NCBI GenBank assembly: GCA_022767445.1
Contig: JALENJ010000062.1
Location: forward strand, 1-64,000
Source: Erysipelotrichaceae bacterium
GTDB lineage: Bacteria > Bacillota_I > Bacilli_A > Erysipelotrichales > Erysipelotrichaceae
Direction: 5' to 3'
DNA length: 64,000 nt
Made by a program: the position numbers and the translations under genes. The notes below the pieces were generated by a model. The model was not told where the DNA came from and made no database searches. It worked only from the letters and a program-made list of their open reading frames with translations. The number at the start of each line of letters is the position of its first letter. Within the stretch, counting starts at the first letter, position 1. This document shows, piece by piece, positions 1 to 9,446 of the stretch.

Positions 1-1
1 T

Positions 2-409
2 GAAATTATCTCTTATGATTTATCTACAAGTCCCAATCTTGATCAGGTAAAAAGAATGTTAAACAAGGCATTTGATAAGTTTCCTTCAGTCGAGGGAATC
101 ATCTTTCATTCTGATCAAGGATGGCAATATCAACATAAAGTCTACAGAAAAGAATTATCTGAACATGGTATTATACAATCCATGTCACGCAAAGGAAACT
201 GTTTAGATAACTGTGTAATGGAAAACTTCTTTGGGAAGATGAAGAATGAAATGTTTTATGGACATGCGTATGAATTCAAGACATTAGAAGAATTACAGAG
301 AGCTATGGAAGAGTACATAGATTACTACAACACAGAGAGAATACAAGTCAAATTAAAAGGCTTAACTCCTTCCCAAGCAAGAAATCAAGCCTTATCATTT
401 AATCATTAA
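2..409 (+). CDS. IS3 family (IS150-like) transposase orfB, C-terminal part; 5' end lies outside the window
   Basis: rve/integrase signature FHSDQGWQYQ...MSRKGNCLDNCVMENFFGKMKNE...YIDYYNTERIQVKLKGLTPSQ; frame is open to the window start. Confidence 0.93.
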   Translation, partial: EIISYDLSTSPNLDQVKRMLNKAFDKFPSVEGIIFHSDQGWQYQHKVYRKELSEHGIIQSMSRKGNCLDNCVMENFFGKMKNEMFYGHAYEFKTLEELQRAMEEYIDYYNTERIQVKLKGLTPSQARNQALSFNH

Positions 410-415
410 TTAATG

Positions 416-435
416 TGTCCAGGATTCTGGGTACA
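416..435. repeat. Probable right terminal inverted repeat of the IS3-type element (TGTCCAGGATTCTGGGTACA)
   Basis: Directly follows the transposase stop; resembles IS3/IS150 ends (TGTCCAG...TCTGGG). Confidence 0.65.
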
Positions 436-466
436 TATCATAAATTACTTCTTGAAAAGAAATCCC

Positions 467-1867
467 TCATTGTTTACCTCGATGAAAACGAATTACTTGT
501 GCAGATTCGATAAACTGAAAATCATTTAATTTCATTTCTAATAGATCTCTAAAATACTCTTTCGCAAAGCTTGTCTTTTTTAGTGATTCCCCTAGCATCT
601 CATAGCCATATCCTCTTTGCAGAAAATCACTCGTTAAAACACAATATTCCTTTTCTTCATCAAGTGGTTTTCCATCAATTATAATTGTTTTGAAAACACA
701 ATCTACCTGCACATTTTGGCTTACCGCTAAAGTACCAAGTTCTTTACCACGAAACCCTGCCCAACGATTTGGAGGCATATGAATATACTCATCTTTTTGT
801 GAGGCAAATATTGCATCCTTAATTTGTTTTCCAGACCATACTAAAGTCGTTGGATTTAATGGGGATGGAGAAATCTCCAAAAGATTTAACTTCGTAACTT
901 CCTTTGCAATCCCTTTTGAAAGAATTCCATGATTGATCAAAGCCAAATCCGAAGAATATGTTTTCCACATCATATCCGCAAGTACATTCATTGCCATGCA
1001 TTCATGTTCAATCGAAAACTCTAAATCTTGTGGTAAGACATAAAGAACTTTACTGAGTTCTCTGATAGCTATTTCAGTTTGTTGTGCCATCACAGATTCA
1101 ATCTGAGGATCTTTTTCTTTCTCCACCACAATATTTTCTCCACTTGCAGACACAACATGAAACTGGTCATCTACTTCCAATGTTAATTTACCAAGATACT
1201 TTGCCCAACAACCACTTTGATGAATCCAAGTACCATTGATATGCTCCGCCTCATCCATTTCCGTATGAGAATGTCCACCAATAATGCAATCTAATCCATT
1301 CACTGTTTCCGCAATTTCACGGTCTTTCTTAATACCTCCATGGGATAATAAGATTGAAATATCATAGTTGCCCTTCTCTTGTTCAAGAATCTTTTGTACA
1401 AGTGATGTTGGTTCAAGCAATTTCATACCGCACATATCTGTAAATGCAGTACTCTCAGGACTTTCTCCCCAGTAGGGTGAAATACCAATGATTAAAACAC
1501 GTGCACCACTACGCGTAAGAGTGATAAATGGTAAAACACCAGAGATAGGCTCTTTGTTTAAACGGAAAAGATTTGCGGACAGTAACGGAAAGTTTTGTTC
1601 TGTTATTTCCTCTAAATACTCCATACCTGCAAAGAATTCATTGTTTCCGATTGCCATCGCATCATAACCAGCACTCTTTAACAGTTCAATGCCACCAACT
1701 CCATGTGTCCCATTAATCATTACCGACTTCTGGTCGCAAAAATCTCCTGCATCAAGCAGGAAATCTTTTTCAAGATTTATATGTTTACGGATATAACGCA
1801 CAATTGCAGAGAAATCCTCAAACTGACTATGTACATCATTTGTATGCCAAATTGTTATCTTCTTCAT
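467..1867 (-). CDS. Bifunctional metallophosphatase/5'-nucleotidase (UshA-like), cytoplasmic form without signal peptide
   Basis: MKKITIWHTNDVHSQFEDF...DAGDFCDQ...IGNNEF...LSHGGIKKDREIA...GGHSH; start trimmed to the internal Met after the upstream stop. Confidence 0.88.
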   Translation of the reverse strand: MKKITIWHTNDVHSQFEDFSAIVRYIRKHINLEKDFLLDAGDFCDQKSVMINGTHGVGGIELLKSAGYDAMAIGNNEFFAGMEYLEEITEQNFPLLSANLFRLNKEPISGVLPFITLTRSGARVLIIGISPYWGESPESTAFTDMCGMKLLEPTSLVQKILEQEKGNYDISILLSHGGIKKDREIAETVNGLDCIIGGHSHTEMDEAEHINGTWIHQSGCWAKYLGKLTLEVDDQFHVVSASGENIVVEKEKDPQIESVMAQQTEIAIRELSKVLYVLPQDLEFSIEHECMAMNVLADMMWKTYSSDLALINHGILSKGIAKEVTKLNLLEISPSPLNPTTLVWSGKQIKDAIFASQKDEYIHMPPNRWAGFRGKELGTLAVSQNVQVDCVFKTIIIDGKPLDEEKEYCVLTSDFLQRGYGYEMLGESLKKTSFAKEYFRDLLEMKLNDFQFIESAQVIRFHRGKQ

Positions 1868-1868
1868 A

Positions 1869-2453
1869 TCAGCCTCCTGTATACGGATAATCGAATGTAA
1901 TAACAGTATAAATCTTATTCGGATACTTTTCAAAGTGACGGTCAATCTCTACTTTGATTTGTTCATTCTCTAAATGAAAACCATAAGGGACCACCAAATC
2001 AAAAACCAGATTGGTATGTTCATTCCCTAATACAGTTCTAAAATCATGAACTGTAATTCCTGGATCAATCTGTAAAAGAATACGTTTTAAGTCTTCAAAA
2101 TATGCATTTGTAATAGGATTATCATATTCAATAGGATCCATATGCAAAGTCATCATCACGTGTAGTGTATCGTCTACTTCACGTTCCGCTTGGTCAATAA
2201 TGTCATGAATCTTTACAAAGTTCATCTTCGCATCTGCTTCCGCATGTGCACTACCAATCTTAAAACCCGGTCCATAATCATGAATAATTAAATCATGAAG
2301 ACCACGAATCTCTTTATGTTTTAAAATAATTTCACGAATTTGTTTTACCAACTCTTTATCTGCTGGTTTCCCAATTATACGATCCATAATTTCTTTGATC
2401 AATTCATATCCCGACTTCAATATGAAACAGGCAATCACAAGTGTCGCAACCAT
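1869..2453 (-). pseudogene. C-terminal fragment of a cation diffusion facilitator (CDF) transporter
   Basis: Aligns by eye with the C-terminal half of the intact CDF at 41283..42392 (LKSGYELIKEIMDRIIGKPAD...GLHDLIIHDYGP...HAEADAKM); the N-terminal transmembrane half is absent and replaced by group II intron sequence. Confidence 0.85.
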
Positions 2454-3023
2454 TCTTTAAATTCTTTTAGGAAGGTCTTCATCGAACCAATCCTGAAGTA
2501 GTTTATCCATCCTCTCACGATTTGGTTTACTTGGGTGAATACAGTCGATAAAGGAAGTGCACTTGCCTTTTTACGGTATAGCACTTCTTTTATTTTCTTA
2601 CATATAGTGATTTGCACTATACAAACATTAATCCCCCCTTCAGTATTGGTGTATACCTACTATGGGCTCAGCTGACTTCTTGTGATAGACCTTTTCCGAC
2701 CGATGCTACTATAGTTGTTTGAAAACGTCTAGGATTCATCGTCCACAAGACCTCACGGGGTAAGTCACATACCTTTCTCTCTTCTTTCACAAGTTCCTGA
2801 TTTACTGTTTTGGTTTTACGCTTACCTTTTGGGCTTCGATTTGTATAGCTATCTCACCCACCTGAAGCCTTATATCAGATTTCTGTTCGTAACCTCGAAA
2901 GAATCGCTACACCACTTCCTTCACCCAAAGCCTCACGGCTTACGGCCTGTGGTTCGCTACGCTTGGCGGTAACTACCTACGACTGGACTTTCACCAGTTA
3001 GATTTGCGACATGCCCGTCACAC
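2435..3023 (-). mobile_element. Group II intron remnant (probably class C): 5' ribozyme region plus maturase C-terminal fragment; RT domain and 3' end deleted
   Basis: Minus strand starts GTGTGACGGGCATGTCGCAAATCTAACTGGTGAAAGTCCAGTCG...; ORF 2435..2617 ends QIVRGWINYFRIGSMKTFLKEFKEWLRHL, a group II maturase motif. Confidence 0.8.
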
Positions 3024-3025
3024 TC

Positions 3026-3060
3026 TAAAAAAGAACGTTAGTTTTAATGTCTAACGTTCT
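3026..3060 (-). terminator. Rho-independent terminator of the 3136..3384 gene; also the probable intron target
   Basis: Minus strand AGAACGTTAG-acattaaaa-CTAACGTTCT-TTTTT, perfect 10-bp stem. Confidence 0.85.
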
Positions 3061-3135
3061 CATCAATTCTAGGTTAGTCCCCCAAAGTGGTTCCCCAAAA
3101 GTGTTTGGAGACTCCAATTACGGGCATCTTAATGA

Positions 3136-3384
3136 TTAAAGCGTACTTAGATTTACAACGTGAACACTAGGATCCTTACTACCATAAAGTGTATCTAAAC
3201 GAGTTAAGAATTCCTCAGCTTCTTCCTTGGAAGGAAATGTTCTGACAGGTTCAGAAATACCATTCACAATAAATGTTACATCGAACATATCATCATGATT
3301 ATACACAGCCGAAACTGTCATAGCCTGAATCTGTTCAGGAACATAATACTTTGTTTCATACTCACGAACTACTTTTAATAACAT
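3136..3384 (-). CDS. Hypothetical protein, 82 aa
   Basis: ORF with a terminator downstream. Confidence 0.6.
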   Translation of the reverse strand: MLLKVVREYETKYYVPEQIQAMTVSAVYNHDDMFDVTFIVNGISEPVRTFPSKEEAEEFLTRLDTLYGSKDPSVHVVNLSTL

Positions 3385-3443
3385 AGAGAATTCCCCCTCT
3401 TTCTGTTATCTACATCATATCATTTCCACTATATACTACACTA

Positions 3444-4577
3444 TTAAATTTTATGATTTTTGATATCCTCAAACATCTTTACAGCCGCCTGCATGAAGTT
3501 CTCACTAGCTTGGGTGGATAGTTCACTTTCACTTAGCTCACGATCTGTTGTGGCATAGAACTTGGTAATACCATGTTCATACATCTTTTCATAACCATCG
3601 CCCAATATACCACAGATCGCAATGACTGGAATATTTCTCTTCTTACAACGCTCACCGATACCATATAACACTTTTCCTGAAAGTGTTTGGATATCCGTCT
3701 TACCTTCTCCTGTGATGACATAATCAATCCCATCCAGCATATGATCAAAATCCATCAAGTCTAATACAGCGTCAATTCCCGACTTCATCTGTCCATTTAG
3801 GAATAAGGCAAAGGCAGCACCCATTCCACCAGCCGCACCAGAACCTGGCATTTCATTGACATCTTTGCCAAAGGTTTCTTTTAACACTTTGCGATAGTTT
3901 TCCATACCACTTTCTAAATACTGTAGCACTTCATCACTACCACCCTTTTGTTTACCATAGACAAAGGTAGCTCCATCTTTTCCTGTTAAAGGATTGTTTA
4001 CATCACACATAATCGTAAACTTAGTTAGTTGTACCAAGGGATTCATCTTAGATATATCAATGCGTACGATATCTTTTAAGCTATCGCCAATTCCCTTTAC
4101 TGGATTTCCATCTTTATCCAAGAACTGCACACCAAGAGCCATCATAGCTCCAATACCACCATCATTGGTGGATGAGCCACCAATCGCAATTGTAATATCA
4201 CGGATACCATCATCGAGAATATTTGCGATTAACTGACCCACACCATAAGAAGATGTATAGCGAGGATCTCGTTTATTCTCAGGAATGAGTGGTAAGCCAA
4301 CAACTTCAGCCACTTCCATGACTGCCTCATTTTGATTTACAACCCCATATTTCGCATCAATATGACGCATGTATGGATCTACAGACTTTACATACGTAAT
4401 CGATCCACGCAGATTCTGGGTGATGGTCTCAACAGTACCTTCCCCACCATCAGCCATCGTAACATCTATATAATTCACATTTCCAAACACGCGATGTGTC
4501 GCATGTTTCAGTAATCGATTAATATTGACTGCACTCAAAGTACCTTTAAATGAATCAGGCGCAAACAAAAATTTCAT
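3444..4577 (-). CDS. Glycerate kinase (GlxK/GarK family)
   Basis: MKFLFAPDSFKGTLSA...MADGGEGTVE...GGSSTNDGGIGAM...GSGAAGGMGAA...DYVITGEGKTDIQT. Confidence 0.95.
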   Translation of the reverse strand: MKFLFAPDSFKGTLSAVNINRLLKHATHRVFGNVNYIDVTMADGGEGTVETITQNLRGSITYVKSVDPYMRHIDAKYGVVNQNEAVMEVAEVVGLPLIPENKRDPRYTSSYGVGQLIANILDDGIRDITIAIGGSSTNDGGIGAMMALGVQFLDKDGNPVKGIGDSLKDIVRIDISKMNPLVQLTKFTIMCDVNNPLTGKDGATFVYGKQKGGSDEVLQYLESGMENYRKVLKETFGKDVNEMPGSGAAGGMGAAFALFLNGQMKSGIDAVLDLMDFDHMLDGIDYVITGEGKTDIQTLSGKVLYGIGERCKKRNIPVIAICGILGDGYEKMYEHGITKFYATTDRELSESELSTQASENFMQAAVKMFEDIKNHKI

Positions 4578-4668
4578 ACGGTCCTCCCAGTTGTATGCGT
4601 CCTATCATAACATTTTCAAAGTCATTTTTCACAAGAAATGAAAAAGTGACTGCATATCGCAATCACTC

Positions 4669-5916
4669 TTACTCACGTCTTAACGCATCAATTGGATTTA
4701 GATTTGCGGCTTTATAGGATGGTAAAATACCAAACACAATACCGATTAACATCGAGAATAATACCGCAAAGATCGAGGCTTCTAAACTAATCGCAACCGG
4801 TGTTCCATTCAAGCGAGAAATCAAGAATGCCAATACAACACCAAAGATAACACCTACAATTCCACCAGTTGAAGTTAATACAACAGCTTCCGTTAAAAAC
4901 TGTATCAAGATCGATTTCTTAGGTGCACCCAGCGCCTTCTTCAAACCAATTTCACGTGTACGCTCCGTTACGGAAACCAACATGATATTCATCACACCAA
5001 TACCACCTACAAGTAGTGAGATTCCAGCAATCCACAACAACATCGTATTGGTTGCTTGCGATAGTTGTTGAATCTGTCTTGCCTGTTTCATCAAATCTTC
5101 CGCTTTATAACTAATCTCACTATTTTCACTGGCATGTACATTCAAGATATTCTCAGCAGCTTTGCCGATAGAAGTCATGGAACCTGTATCTTTGGCTCTT
5201 AACATCACATTCTCTGGCTCATCATATTGATACAACAGTGGCCAGATACTTGTAGGCACATATACCTTACCAACACTATCTTGGCTATAGGTGTAATAAT
5301 CCTCCATCGTTTTGATGGTTGGCTCAAATTCAATCTCAGGGCCAACAGTACCCACTACAATAAATGGTTCCCCTTGGATCTCAACTGTATTGCCAATCGG
5401 ATCCTCTCCTTGGAATAACTGTTCAACAGCTTGCTTATCTAACAGACATATCTTTCGATTCTGTTGGATATCATGGTCAGAAAAGCCTCTGCCAGTGTTG
5501 ATGATTAAACCATTGGAGTTGAGGAAAGATGCGTCTACACCATAGACATATCCACCAGATAAAGCATTTGTTAGGTGGTATACACCATCAAATACCTGAC
5601 GACGATGATATAACGCAACACTTTCAACGCCATCAATCTGACCTAAATCATCCAATTGCGAATTTGTAATCTGTTTATAACGACTCGGTTTCCCCTGGGA
5701 ATAGTCATATTCCCAATCCCCTTGGGACATACGTACATTGACAGTATTCACACCTGAGCCTATCAGGTTTGTTTGAATCTGTTCATTTGTACCTTTGATT
5801 GTCGATACAATCGCAATGATCGCAGCGATACCGATGATAATACCTAACATCGTTAGAAGGGAACGAAGCTTATGCGAAAGAATACCACGAATCGATAATC
5901 TAATATTTTCCTGCAT
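4669..5916 (-). CDS. ABC transporter permease, MacB/FtsX family
   Basis: ENIRLSIRGILSHKLRSLLTMLGIIIGIAAIIAIVS...GGIGVMNIMLVSVTERTREIGLKKALGA...PIDALRRE. Confidence 0.93.
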   Translation of the reverse strand: MQENIRLSIRGILSHKLRSLLTMLGIIIGIAAIIAIVSTIKGTNEQIQTNLIGSGVNTVNVRMSQGDWEYDYSQGKPSRYKQITNSQLDDLGQIDGVESVALYHRRQVFDGVYHLTNALSGGYVYGVDASFLNSNGLIINTGRGFSDHDIQQNRKICLLDKQAVEQLFQGEDPIGNTVEIQGEPFIVVGTVGPEIEFEPTIKTMEDYYTYSQDSVGKVYVPTSIWPLLYQYDEPENVMLRAKDTGSMTSIGKAAENILNVHASENSEISYKAEDLMKQARQIQQLSQATNTMLLWIAGISLLVGGIGVMNIMLVSVTERTREIGLKKALGAPKKSILIQFLTEAVVLTSTGGIVGVIFGVVLAFLISRLNGTPVAISLEASIFAVLFSMLIGIVFGILPSYKAANLNPIDALRRE

Positions 5917-5917
5917 A

Positions 5918-7543
5918 TTAACCTCCATACCCATTCATTTCAGTATCAATCGTCGTACGCGCACCTTCGATCGCACCATCCCCATAAGGGAAAGCAATCA
6001 AATCATTCTCGCTAAGACCCGACTTGATTTCTGTTGCCATGCCATATAGAACTCTTCCAGTTGTCACATATGTCTTAACCAACTGACCATCCACATCCTT
6101 CATAACATACTTCTTACCATGATCCTCACGGATATACGCACTGTTAAGATAGATTTGGTCTCCCTCCTCTTCTTCACTGATGATGGATAAACCTAAATAG
6201 GTATTCTGTTTTAAATCACTACCCTCCGCTATGTACGCAGTAAATCCATACATGGAAGAATTCTGATTTCCGCCATAACTAAACTGTGGAGTAGTCGCTG
6301 GGAAAGAGTCAATCTGTGTAATGGAAGCTTGATATGTACGACCTGTTTCATAGTCAACAACATTCACCATCGTACCTGCATGAATGGTATCCAGTAACAA
6401 CTCAGATATCGATCCCTTAATCTCTGTGCCACTACCACCCGCAACCGTTAAGAATGGTGTCCCATCGTTTGGAATGTTGTCTTTATCATGTAATCCAGAT
6501 ACTACACCATTACGCTTTGCGTAAACAATTCCATCTGCTAGTTGAGATTTTGATTCACTAAGTTCTAACTGTTTCCGACGAATCTCAATATCCAACTTAC
6601 GAATTTCATCTTCTTTGGCATGAATAGCCTGCAACAACTCCGTAGCAGTCATACCCTCCGGTTCAATGACTGGAGGAAGTGGTGTTTCTTCTATCATGCG
6701 TAAGGCATGTGTTTGTATATCAACTTTTACAAGATCATTTGTCTCTGTAGCAAGTATACCTTCTAATTGACTGGAAGATACCAACCAAGAAGTCTTTAAT
6801 GCATGTGTCTTATCATTATCTTCATAGATATCAAAACTTGCATAATAGGTCTTATTATTTCTTTGTGCTAACTGTACAAACTCTTTGATAAATCGACCAG
6901 AGATAAAGCCATCCTCACTTATCGCAAAGTGATATGGATTTACCTTCGTACCCTTTTCATATGTATTTGTAAAAGGGGTTGAGGATGGAATCGCACTTTG
7001 TGCATCATCAATATCCTTGGTAAATTGTAAATCCTCATTACTGAGTGCATCAACATAATTGAAAACTTGGTGATCTTGTGTTTGTCCAACAGGATTTACA
7101 TCCAACACCAAAGTAGGTGCTGGCGGAGGTGTTGGCACAACATCTCTTTCAACAGGTTGTGTATTCTTCAATGTCTGTAATTCTTCCTTTGCTTGTTTTT
7201 GACGGATTTGATCCGTTTGAATTGCGATATTCTTTAACTCAACCGTGTAATTCAAACTTGTAATATCATAGGCAAGTAACTTATCTCCTGCCACAACACT
7301 TTGACCCTCACTGACAAATACCTCATTGATGACCTGTGAGGCAGCTGGTGTTACTGTCTGTGTGGCAGGATCTGATACCATACCACTCATCATGGAATCC
7401 ATACCGCCACCACCCATTGTCAAGGAGCTAACAGGGCTTACACCTACCTTGCGTGCATGTTTACGATATTGTAATACACCTACATAGGCAATGACTAAAG
7501 TCAGAACTACCGCAATACTAATAATGATTCTCTTCTTATTCAT
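5918..7543 (-). CDS. Efflux periplasmic-adaptor-like protein (HlyD/MacA family) with a large internal insertion
   Basis: N-terminal TM anchor, biotinyl-lipoyl-like halves (VNEVFVSEGQSVVAGDKLLAYD), coiled coil, C-terminal barrel; operonic with MacB-like genes. Confidence 0.85.
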   Translation of the reverse strand: MNKKRIIISIAVVLTLVIAYVGVLQYRKHARKVGVSPVSSLTMGGGGMDSMMSGMVSDPATQTVTPAASQVINEVFVSEGQSVVAGDKLLAYDITSLNYTVELKNIAIQTDQIRQKQAKEELQTLKNTQPVERDVVPTPPPAPTLVLDVNPVGQTQDHQVFNYVDALSNEDLQFTKDIDDAQSAIPSSTPFTNTYEKGTKVNPYHFAISEDGFISGRFIKEFVQLAQRNNKTYYASFDIYEDNDKTHALKTSWLVSSSQLEGILATETNDLVKVDIQTHALRMIEETPLPPVIEPEGMTATELLQAIHAKEDEIRKLDIEIRRKQLELSESKSQLADGIVYAKRNGVVSGLHDKDNIPNDGTPFLTVAGGSGTEIKGSISELLLDTIHAGTMVNVVDYETGRTYQASITQIDSFPATTPQFSYGGNQNSSMYGFTAYIAEGSDLKQNTYLGLSIISEEEEGDQIYLNSAYIREDHGKKYVMKDVDGQLVKTYVTTGRVLYGMATEIKSGLSENDLIAFPYGDGAIEGARTTIDTEMNGYGG

Positions 7544-8222
7544 GCGAGCCCTCCTCTATTATTCCATCGATAATATGAATGACTCTTTTCGCATGTGAGG
7601 CAATCTTTGCGTCATGCGTAATCATCACAATTGTGACACCTTCTTTATTTAAACTTTCAAATAGCTCCATGACCTGCTTACCTGAAGCCTGATCCAGTGC
7701 TCCAGTAGGCTCATCCGCCAAAAGAATACGTGGATGATTAATCAAAGCTCTCGCAATCGCCACACGCTGTTTTTGACCACCTGATAATTGGTTTGGATAG
7801 AAATGTGTGCGCTCTGCCAAACCAACCTTACCAAGTGCTTCAACCGCCGCTTCCTCACGCTTTACCTTAGGCACACCAGCGTATACAAGCGGTAAAGCCA
7901 CATTGTCCATCGCGTTTTCACCAGACAACAATTCAAATGTCTGGAAAACAAAACCTATTTTATGTAGACGAACATCCGATAACGCATTTTCCGATAACTT
8001 GGAGATATCTTCCCCATCTAACTCATAGCTACCCTCCGTAGGACGATCCAGACACCCGATGATATTCATCAGCGTGGTCTTACCAGAACCAGAAGGTCCC
8101 ATAATTGCGACATATTCCCCTTCATTTACCTGAAAGGAAACATCTTTTAGTACAGGTACTTCAACAGCACCGCCATACTTCTTATAGATTCCCTGTAAAT
8201 TTAACAACATATTACTCATCAC
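7536..8222 (-). CDS. ABC transporter ATP-binding protein, MacB/LolD type
   Basis: GPSGSGKTTLMNIIGCLDRPTEG, LSGGQKQRVAIARAL, LADEPTGALD. Confidence 0.95.
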   Translation of the reverse strand: MMSNMLLNLQGIYKKYGGAVEVPVLKDVSFQVNEGEYVAIMGPSGSGKTTLMNIIGCLDRPTEGSYELDGEDISKLSENALSDVRLHKIGFVFQTFELLSGENAMDNVALPLVYAGVPKVKREEAAVEALGKVGLAERTHFYPNQLSGGQKQRVAIARALINHPRILLADEPTGALDQASGKQVMELFESLNKEGVTIVMITHDAKIASHAKRVIHIIDGIIEEGSHE

Positions 8223-9351
8223 TTCCTACCATTGAAAATGACTCAGTCGCCATACCTTCTTTATAGTTTTCCATCGGCCAAGCAATACGATCAGCTTCAC
8301 TGACACCAGACTTAATTTCATAGACATATAAATCCGTATCGAGCTCACCTACTTCAACTTCACGCTTTTCCAAACGATCATTCTTACCAGCTACCCAAAG
8401 ATATGTCTTATCCCCATCCATCATGACAAAGGAAGCGTCTAACCAAATACCATCACGATGAACAGCAGTTCCTGTATTCAACTCTGTATAGATATGTTGT
8501 CCCAACATCAAACCATCAGAGGAATCAAGAGAGATGTAGAAAGGATAGGTACTTGAACTTTCAGCAGAGTTGGAAGATGAACCAAATCCATACATGCTAT
8601 TTTGTTGAACGTTTGGATCAGTCTTAATCTCTGTAATCTTACCCGTCCAAAACTTCGTCTCATCAACGCGAGAGCGCACTATCATCTCTTGACCTACAGT
8701 GAGTGAATGAATCGAATTCTCATCCACTGTACCCTTGACTCTAAACTCACCTGATTGTGAAATTTCAATATACGCAACAGAGTTACCCTGTGCATCTGTT
8801 GGATTTTCATTGATTGCCTTGATTGTACCAGTTGTATTGGCCAATACAGACGCTCCATCAATCTCCTTTTGCTTGCTGGCAAGATCCAACTGCTTTTGTT
8901 GGATCTGTAGTTGCTTGGAGCGAATCTCATTTTCCGCAATCGCTACGGCATTAGATCCGCTAATACGACCATCCGAAATCTGTGCACGTGTATCAGTAAT
9001 ATCATTTGTTAAAGCCTCAATATCTAGATTGATAGAGTCGACTTCCTTTTGGGCATCGGAAATGTCATAGCGGAACAAAACTGTTGTAGGTGTCACCTGA
9101 TCTCCAACCGACACGAGAAGTTCAGCGACCTTCTTATCCTGATTTTTGTTGACCTTGACACTGTCCTGGGCCTCAACCACACCCGCAAAACGATCGCTAC
9201 TGGATGCGGAAGAACCCAAAATCGTACTAATCGATTCGACGTAGGCAACCTCACCTCCAGATGATGATTGACCCTGTCCTTTTAACAGAAACGCCACCGC
9301 CGCAATCACAACACCTGCGATAACCACACCAATGATAATCTTTTTCTTCAT
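8212..9351 (-). CDS. Efflux adaptor subunit (HlyD/MacA-like)
   Basis: N-terminal TM, coiled coil, DGIWLDASFVMMDGDKTYLWVAGKNDRLEKREVEVG. Confidence 0.88.
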   Translation of the reverse strand: MKKKIIIGVVIAGVVIAAVAFLLKGQGQSSSGGEVAYVESISTILGSSASSSDRFAGVVEAQDSVKVNKNQDKKVAELLVSVGDQVTPTTVLFRYDISDAQKEVDSINLDIEALTNDITDTRAQISDGRISGSNAVAIAENEIRSKQLQIQQKQLDLASKQKEIDGASVLANTTGTIKAINENPTDAQGNSVAYIEISQSGEFRVKGTVDENSIHSLTVGQEMIVRSRVDETKFWTGKITEIKTDPNVQQNSMYGFGSSSNSAESSSTYPFYISLDSSDGLMLGQHIYTELNTGTAVHRDGIWLDASFVMMDGDKTYLWVAGKNDRLEKREVEVGELDTDLYVYEIKSGVSEADRIAWPMENYKEGMATESFSMVGSDE

Positions 9352-9410
9352 AATCCTCTCCATATTCTAATCATCAGATCCTATTACTAAATTTATTGTA
9401 TAGAACGAAT

Positions 9411-9440
9411 GTGACAATTTCATTACATTCTATTTATAAT
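9411..9440 (+). promoter_or_regulatory. Promoter GTGACA-18 bp-TATAAT placed 6 nt before the ATG at 9447
   Basis: Direct read of consensus-like hexamers; no Shine-Dalgarno between the -10 and the ATG. Confidence 0.65.
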
Positions 9441-9446
9441 ATTGTC

